From: CAZCDM01 sp964497475
Lineage (GTDB): Bacteria; Planctomycetota; Phycisphaerae; SM23-33
Direction: 5' to 3'
DNA length: 12,826 nucleotides
Assembly (NCBI GenBank): GCA_964497475.1
Contig: CAZCDM010000058.1
Location: 1-12,826, forward strand
Shown here: positions 9,388 to 12,826 of the stretch, piece by piece
Position numbering within the stretch: the stretch's first letter is position 1
How the letters are laid out: every line of letters begins with the position of its first letter
The notes under the pieces: model-generated
Seen by the model: the letters and a program-made list of their open reading frames with translations, nothing else
The model's database searches: none
What the model was told of the DNA's origin: nothing
Translations under genes and position numbers: made by a program

Positions 9388-9399
9388 TACAGAACTGTA
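9388..9399. promoter_or_regulatory. candidate enhancer/operator site 1 (TACA-N4-TGTA)
   Basis: TACAGAACTGTA is an inverted repeat with 5-bp arms TACAG/CTGTA. Its centre is about 139 bp upstream of the predicted amt start, within the usual range of sigma-54 enhancer sites. It repeats as a similar site exactly 30 bp downstream. It is not the classical NifA site TGT-N10-ACA; binding by the neighbouring activator is inference. Confidence 0.5.
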
Positions 9400-9422
9400 C
9401 TGTTCCCGCCACCGCTCTACAA
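9394..9422 (-). promoter_or_regulatory. possible promoter of the NifA-like regulator
   Basis: On the minus strand TTGTAG (9422-9417), a 17-bp spacer and TACAGT (9399-9394). The matches are partial (3/6 and 4/6). If used, the -35 and -10 boxes would overlap the two inverted repeats at 9388-9399 and 9418-9429, which would fit autoregulation. Weak evidence. Confidence 0.25.
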
Positions 9423-9429
9423 GAATGTA
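9418..9429. promoter_or_regulatory. candidate enhancer/operator site 2 (TACA-N4-TGTA)
   Basis: TACAAGAATGTA has 4-bp arms TACA/TGTA and matches site 1 at 11 of 15 positions over the flanked 15-mer. The 30-bp offset from site 1 is close to three helical turns, so both sites face the same side of DNA. A further half-site TACA lies at 9446-9449, and ATGTAA/TTACAT (9425-9450) forms a wider inverted pair. Confidence 0.5.
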
Positions 9430-9505
9430 ATTTTTGCCCAGTCTTTACATAACCAGGCCGAACACCTAATGCGATGTCTCGCAATGATTTATCGTATGCA
9501 AAAAT

Positions 9506-9522
9506 ATGGCACGGTTTGTGCG
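9506..9522 (+). promoter_or_regulatory. sigma-54 (-24/-12) promoter of amt
   Basis: TGGCACG at 9507-9513 followed by GTTT and GTGC has the invariant GG (9508-9509) and GC (9520-9521) at exactly ten bases spacing. It matches TGGCACG-N4-TTGC except for one base of the -12 box. The predicted start is near 9533, an A, giving a 61-nt leader before the amt ATG. A NifA-type activator is encoded divergently, which is the expected partner. Confidence 0.85.
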
Positions 9523-9593
9523 AGTCAGGTGAAACAGTCTGCGGGATTGGCCCGTGGCGTTGATTTAATGGTTTTCGCTGAAGGAAGAGGACA

Positions 9594-10997
9594 ATGAACC
9601 TGGTGAAATCGAAGAAGAACCCCTTGAGGTGGTTTATCCCGCTGGCTGTTGTTGGCCTGGTGCTGGGCATGACCGTTCAGGCCCAGGCGCAGGACGAGGG
9701 CGTCGTGGAAGTCACGGTCGTGACGGTCAAGGAAGGCGTGGACGACCTGCAGAACTCCGCCAACGTCGTCTGGACCTGCGTGGCTGCGTTCCTGGTGTTC
9801 TTCATGCAGGCGGGGTTTGCGATGGTCGAGGCCGGCTTTACTCGGGCCAAGAACGCCGTGAACATCATCATGAAGAACCTGATGGACTTTTCCGTCGGGT
9901 CGATTGCCTTCTTCGCGGTCGGGTTCGGGCTGATGTTCGGCTCGGGCAGCGGCTTTGTCGGTACCGACCAATTTGCCATCGGCCTGGGCGATGCCCGCGA
10001 CGTCGCCAGCTGGGACTGGACCTTCCTGATCTTCCAGACCGTCTTCGCAGCCACGGCCGCGACGATCGTCTCCGGCGCGATGGCCGAGCGGACCAAGTTC
10101 GTCGGCTACCTCGCCTACAGCATCGCCATCACGCTGGTGATCTACCCCATCAGCGGGCACTGGGCCTGGGGCGGGCTGAACGGCAACCCGGGCTGGCTGG
10201 AAGCGGCCGAGGGCGGCCTGCTGGCCGGATGGAACCTGCCGTGCTTCTACGACTTCGCCGGCTCGACCGTGGTCCACTCCGTGGGCGGCTGGCTGGCCCT
10301 GGCCGGTGCGATCGTGCTCGGCCCGCGGATCGGCAAGTACGGGCCGGACAAAAAGCCCAAGGCCATCGTCGGCCACAACATCCCCCTGGCCGCGCTGGGC
10401 GTGTTCATCCTGTGGTTCGGGTGGTTCGGCTTTAACCCGGGCAGCACGACGACCGCCGGCGGCGACATCGGCTTCATCGCCGTGACGACGAACCTCTCGG
10501 CCGCGGCCGGTGCCATCCTGGCGATGCTCACCTCGTGGGTCATCTTCAAGAAGCCCGAAGCATCCATGAGCCTCAACGGCGCCCTGGCGGGCCTGGTGGC
10601 TATCACCGCCCCCTGTGCCGACGTCAGCCCCGTCAGCGCCATCATCATCGGCGCCATCGCCGGCGTGCTGGTCGTCCTCAGCGTGCTGTTCATCGACCGC
10701 ATCCTGCACATCGACGACCCCGTCGGTGCCGTTAGCGTCCACGGCGTCTGTGGCGCGTGGGGCACGTTGAGCTACGGCATCTTCGGCATGGGCAAGGGCG
10801 AGGGCCAGATCCTCACCCAGCTGCTCGGCATCGGGGCCGCCTTCGTCTGGGCGTTTGGTCTGGGCATGGTGCTGTTTTTGGCCATCAAGTACACCATCGG
10901 CCTGCGAGTGACCAAAGAGGAAGAACTCCAGGGCCTGGATATCGGAGAGCACGGCCTGGAAGCCTACGGCGGGTTCCAGATCTTCTCCAGCATGTAA
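9594..10997 (+). CDS. amt: Ammonium transporter (Amt/AmtB family)
   Basis: A 467-residue membrane protein that conducts ammonium or ammonia across the inner membrane. It has a signal peptide (about 1-33, ending AQAQ) and then eleven membrane spans, as usual for bacterial Amt. Key residues are present: Asp220 in FYDFAGS, corresponding to E. coli Asp160, and the twin pore histidines His228 (STVVHSVGG) and His383 (VSVHGVCGAWG), matching E. coli His168 and His318. Other family motifs are GFTRAKNAVN, SGAMAERTKF and LWFGWFGFNPGS. The C-tail RVTKEEELQGLDIGEHGLEA is the part that PII proteins of the GlnK type usually contact. No glnK is adjacent, unlike many bacteria. AGAGGACA just before the ATG is a good ribosome site. 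It sits under the sigma-54 promoter at 9506-9522 and is followed by a hairpin and an outer-membrane porin gene. Confidence 0.97.
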   Translation: MNLVKSKKNPLRWFIPLAVVGLVLGMTVQAQAQDEGVVEVTVVTVKEGVDDLQNSANVVWTCVAAFLVFFMQAGFAMVEAGFTRAKNAVNIIMKNLMDFSVGSIAFFAVGFGLMFGSGSGFVGTDQFAIGLGDARDVASWDWTFLIFQTVFAATAATIVSGAMAERTKFVGYLAYSIAITLVIYPISGHWAWGGLNGNPGWLEAAEGGLLAGWNLPCFYDFAGSTVVHSVGGWLALAGAIVLGPRIGKYGPDKKPKAIVGHNIPLAALGVFILWFGWFGFNPGSTTTAGGDIGFIAVTTNLSAAAGAILAMLTSWVIFKKPEASMSLNGALAGLVAITAPCADVSPVSAIIIGAIAGVLVVLSVLFIDRILHIDDPVGAVSVHGVCGAWGTLSYGIFGMGKGEGQILTQLLGIGAAFVWAFGLGMVLFLAIKYTIGLRVTKEEELQGLDIGEHGLEAYGGFQIFSSM

Positions 10998-11017
10998 ATT
11001 GCAATGCTCCTGCCACG

Positions 11018-11060
11018 GGGCCGGTCAGGGATGACGAAAAGCTAATCCTTGACCGGGCCC
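11018..11060 (+). terminator. inverted repeat after amt (terminator or mRNA-stabilising hairpin)
   Basis: GGGCCGGTCAGGGAT (11018-11032) pairs with ATCCTTGACCGGGCCC (11045-11060) around a 12-nt loop, with one G-T pair and one bulged G. This strong stem starts 20 nt after the amt stop. No T tract follows (GGCCGCGCCC), so it is not a classical intrinsic terminator. It may block 3' exonucleases and favour amt over the downstream porin on a shared transcript. Confidence 0.55.
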
Positions 11061-11121
11061 GGCCGCGCCCGCATTAGCAACCATGAATTACACAGAGTTG
11101 TAAACTTTTGCCGTTCGTATT

Positions 11122-11135
11122 CCGAGACAACTCGG
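11122..11135 (+). other. small hairpin in the porin 5' leader
   Basis: CCGAG-ACAA-CTCGG is a perfect 5-bp inverted repeat with a 4-nt loop, 58 nt before the porin ATG. It lacks a T run. A role as a leader structure or operator is possible; nothing more can be said. Confidence 0.35.
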
Positions 11136-11193
11136 GCGACGGCGGCAAACAAACGCAGTGCTTCACAGGCACAGAAACTTGGGAGATGAAACG

Positions 11194-12258
11194 ATGAAAC
11201 GATTTGCCCTTTGGACGTTGGTCATGCTGGCCGTTGCGAGCATCCTGCCCGCAGCCGCCCTGGCCGAAGAAAAAACCTCAGACGCGTCGAACACCTGCCT
11301 GGCCCAGGCGGACAAGACCGAAGAAGAATTCACCAGCGTGGCCAAGAGCGACACGACGGTTTCCGAGAGCGGCTGGGAAAAGCCCATCCCGCTGAGCTTC
11401 AGCATCGACTACACCCTGGTGAGCGACTATATTTTCCGAGGCATTAACTTCTCCGATCCGCGCATTTCTCGCGGCGATGCCAACAACGAAGGCGGCCGCT
11501 GGCCCAACCAGCAGCTGACCACCGGCGTCGAAGCGGACCTCGGCGAATTCGGCCGCGTCGGCGGCAGCGTCTGGTTCGAGTGGTACTGCGGCCAGGAAGC
11601 CTACACCCCCGAAGACAACAACAAGACTCTCCAGGAAATCGACTACACCGTCTACTACGGCTACACCATCGACCCGATCGGCCTGGACGTCGAAGTCGGC
11701 TTCATCTGGTACATGTTCCCCCGCGTTGCCGCCGGCGACGGCGCCAGCACGCAGGAACTCTACACCATCCTCAGCTGGGATGACTCGATCCTCTGGCGGG
11801 CCCTGGGCATGAAGGTCGACGAGCCGATCCTCAACCCGTACCTGTCGATCAACTGGGACCTGGACCTCGCGGCCGGTTCGAGCTTCTACGAGTTCGGCGT
11901 CAGCCATGACTTCGCCCTGGCCGACTACGGCTGCAGCGACATGCCCATCCTCAAAGACACCACCGTCGGCCTGAGCTGGGCAATGGCGTGGGATTACCAC
12001 TGGCTCAACAAGATGACGCTGGCCCCGTCGGCATCGGCCGGCAATGAGGGGCGCGGCTACGCCAGCAACACCAGCCACCTCGACTACCTCAACTACGGCC
12101 TGTCGGTGACCCTCGACCTCAAGAGCGTATTCGACATCCCGGATCAGTACTGCGGCGATCTGTACCTCACTGGCTTCATGAACTACAGCGAGGCCATCGC
12201 CCGTCACTTCCTGGATGACGAACTCTACGGCGGCATGAGCATCGGCTACAGATGGTAA
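11194..12258 (+). CDS. TorF-like outer-membrane porin
   Basis: A 354-residue secreted protein with a Sec signal peptide (1-24, cleavage after AALA). The mature protein starts with a polar, Asp/Glu-rich linker (25-62). It then enters a run of amphipathic strands with alternating aromatic residues, beginning PLSFSIDYTLVSDYIFRGIN. LVSDYIFRGI is the typical start of the TorF family of putative porins. The last residues GGMSIGYRW end in an aromatic residue, as do many beta-barrel outer-membrane proteins. GGGAG 8 nt upstream supports the ATG at 11194; an in-frame start at 11158 would only add residues before the signal peptide. It follows amt after 196 nt with no clear sigma-54 promoter of its own, so co-transcription with amt is plausible. 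A role in uptake of nitrogen compounds through the outer membrane is inference. Ends at a strong terminator. Confidence 0.8.
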   Translation: MKRFALWTLVMLAVASILPAAALAEEKTSDASNTCLAQADKTEEEFTSVAKSDTTVSESGWEKPIPLSFSIDYTLVSDYIFRGINFSDPRISRGDANNEGGRWPNQQLTTGVEADLGEFGRVGGSVWFEWYCGQEAYTPEDNNKTLQEIDYTVYYGYTIDPIGLDVEVGFIWYMFPRVAAGDGASTQELYTILSWDDSILWRALGMKVDEPILNPYLSINWDLDLAAGSSFYEFGVSHDFALADYGCSDMPILKDTTVGLSWAMAWDYHWLNKMTLAPSASAGNEGRGYASNTSHLDYLNYGLSVTLDLKSVFDIPDQYCGDLYLTGFMNYSEAIARHFLDDELYGGMSIGYRW

Positions 12259-12283
12259 GCCGTCACACTGCGTTCGACCCCAT

Positions 12284-12318
12284 CGGGCATGGCTTCTCGC
12301 GAGTCATGCCCGTTTTTT
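12284..12318 (+). terminator. rho-independent terminator of the amt/porin operon
   Basis: CGGGCATG (12284-12291) and CATGCCCG (12305-12312) form a perfect 8-bp GC-rich stem with a 13-nt loop, followed directly by TTTTTT (12313-12318). It begins 25 nt after the porin stop. Confidence 0.93.
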
Positions 12319-12339
12319 ATGCGCCGTCCGATCAGCCGC

Positions 12340-12405
12340 TCAAACCGAACCGATCATAAAGACGACCGCGGCGATGGCGAAGATGACGAGCAGGATGCGT
12401 AGCAT
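12340..12405 (-). CDS. small single-span membrane peptide (21 aa)
   Basis: A 22-codon frame, too short for usual gene callers. A perfect AGGAGG lies 6 nt before the ATG at 12405, the best ribosome site in the window. The product starts MLRILLVIFAIAAVV and ends MIGSV; all of it after Arg3 is hydrophobic, enough for one membrane helix with a positive N-terminus. It resembles in style the tiny hydrophobic proteins such as KdpF or the Lmo0937/DUF5670 type, but no family can be assigned. It sits between the porin terminator and a URO-D-like remnant. Function unknown. Confidence 0.65.
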   Translation of the reverse strand: MLRILLVIFAIAAVVFMIGSV

Positions 12406-12552
12406 GGCAAGCCTCCTGGGCTGGGACCGAGAGGCTTAACGCAGCCGGGGCTGGGGTATTGCACAGACACCCTCCACTCGACCCATGCGGACAGGCAGCA
12501 GCGCAAGACAAGCCAAGGGGAAAGGGGAAAATCGACGCCGTGCCGCGCTGGG

Positions 12553-12771
12553 TTACTTGCCGCTGCCGTATTCCATGCAGGCGTCGCGCATGGCGACGAG
12601 GTTCTCCCAGGGCACTTCGGGTTCGACGGTATGCGTGGGTGCGATGACCAGCCCGCCGGCCGAGCCGCAGAGATCCGCATTGTGCTTGACGACCTGGCGT
12701 ACGTCGTCGGGCGAGTCGAACGGCAACGTGGTCTGCGTTCCGATCGTGCCCCAGAAGGCGAGGCGGGCCAA
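12553..12771 (-). pseudogene. 3' remnant of a uroporphyrinogen-decarboxylase-like gene
   Basis: The last 72 codons match the C-terminus of URO-D-domain (UroD/MtaA-like) proteins common in planctomycetes: RLAFWGTIGTQTTLPF, then SPDDVRQVVKHNADLC, GGLVIAPTHTV and EPEVPWENLVAMRDA. Such proteins are about 340-400 residues long, so roughly 80% is missing. A TAA stop in the same frame (12774-12772) lies just before, and the 52 nt left in the window show no URO-D sequence in any frame, so homology breaks off near 12771. The only available start is a TTG with no ribosome site. Either a decayed gene fragment or an assembly join at the contig edge. Full-length relatives act on methyl or carboxyl groups of corrinoid or tetrapyrrole substrates; this fragment lacks the catalytic part. 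Confidence 0.75.
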
Positions 12772-12826
12772 TTAGGGCACCTTGAAAAATTCACTTTTCG
12801 GCCTCGCTGGTCTTTTCGCTCCCTGG

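Noticed and set aside
9337..9593. Classical NifA (TGT-N10-ACA) or NtrC binding sites
   Set aside because: No pair of TGT and ACA at ten-base spacing and no TGCACC-type palindrome was found; only the TACA-N4-TGTA pairs stand out.
9525..10952. 475-codon open frame on the minus strand
   Set aside because: It is antisense to amt and runs through its leader and sigma-54 start region; low-complexity Asp/Gly/His-rich product with no domain.
11161..11183. Sigma-54 promoter before the porin (AGGCACAGAAACTTGG)
   Set aside because: The GG and following G-C are not at ten-base spacing and the site lies almost on the ribosome site of the porin.

Overview
The window looks like a piece of a GC-rich chromosome from a diderm bacterium, most likely a planctomycete (perhaps Phycisphaerae-like). 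Grounds: a Gfo/Idh/MocA oxidoreductase paired with a ThuA-domain protein, LptE and BamD-like envelope genes, an Amt transporter with its own signal peptide, a URO-D-like remnant, and GC-rich codon use. This placement is inference from gene content; no marker gene here settles it. All genes look native and chromosomal. No insertion sequence, phage gene or CRISPR array was seen.

Left part (1-5567, all minus strand). tRNA-Asp(GTC) has its own strong sigma-70 promoter. Upstream of it lies an envelope operon transcribed as TPR/BamD-like protein, then lptE, then ftsH, from a promoter with a perfect TATAAT box at 4190-4217. Before that comes a CCA-adding/poly(A) polymerase-family nucleotidyltransferase. 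The tRNA lacks an encoded CCA end, so it needs an enzyme of this type.

Middle (5568-7752). A divergent spacer leads to a two-gene plus-strand operon: a Gfo/Idh/MocA oxidoreductase and a ThuA-domain protein, probably for carbohydrate metabolism. Next comes an unusual 61-bp tandem repeat array interrupted by exactly 100 Ns. Each repeat unit carries a copy of the last codons and stop of the neighbouring regulator gene.

Right part (7753-12320) is a nitrogen module. A NifA-type sigma-54 activator (minus strand) is divergent from an ammonium transporter gene (plus strand), which is followed by a TorF-like outer-membrane porin. Their shared 257-bp spacer holds a good -24/-12 sigma-54 promoter for amt and two inverted repeats exactly 30 bp apart at enhancer distance. 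A strong inverted repeat separates amt from the porin, and a rho-independent terminator follows the porin.

Right edge (12321-12826). A 21-residue membrane peptide gene with a perfect Shine-Dalgarno is followed by a truncated 3' remnant of a uroporphyrinogen-decarboxylase-like gene, cut by an in-frame stop close to the window edge.
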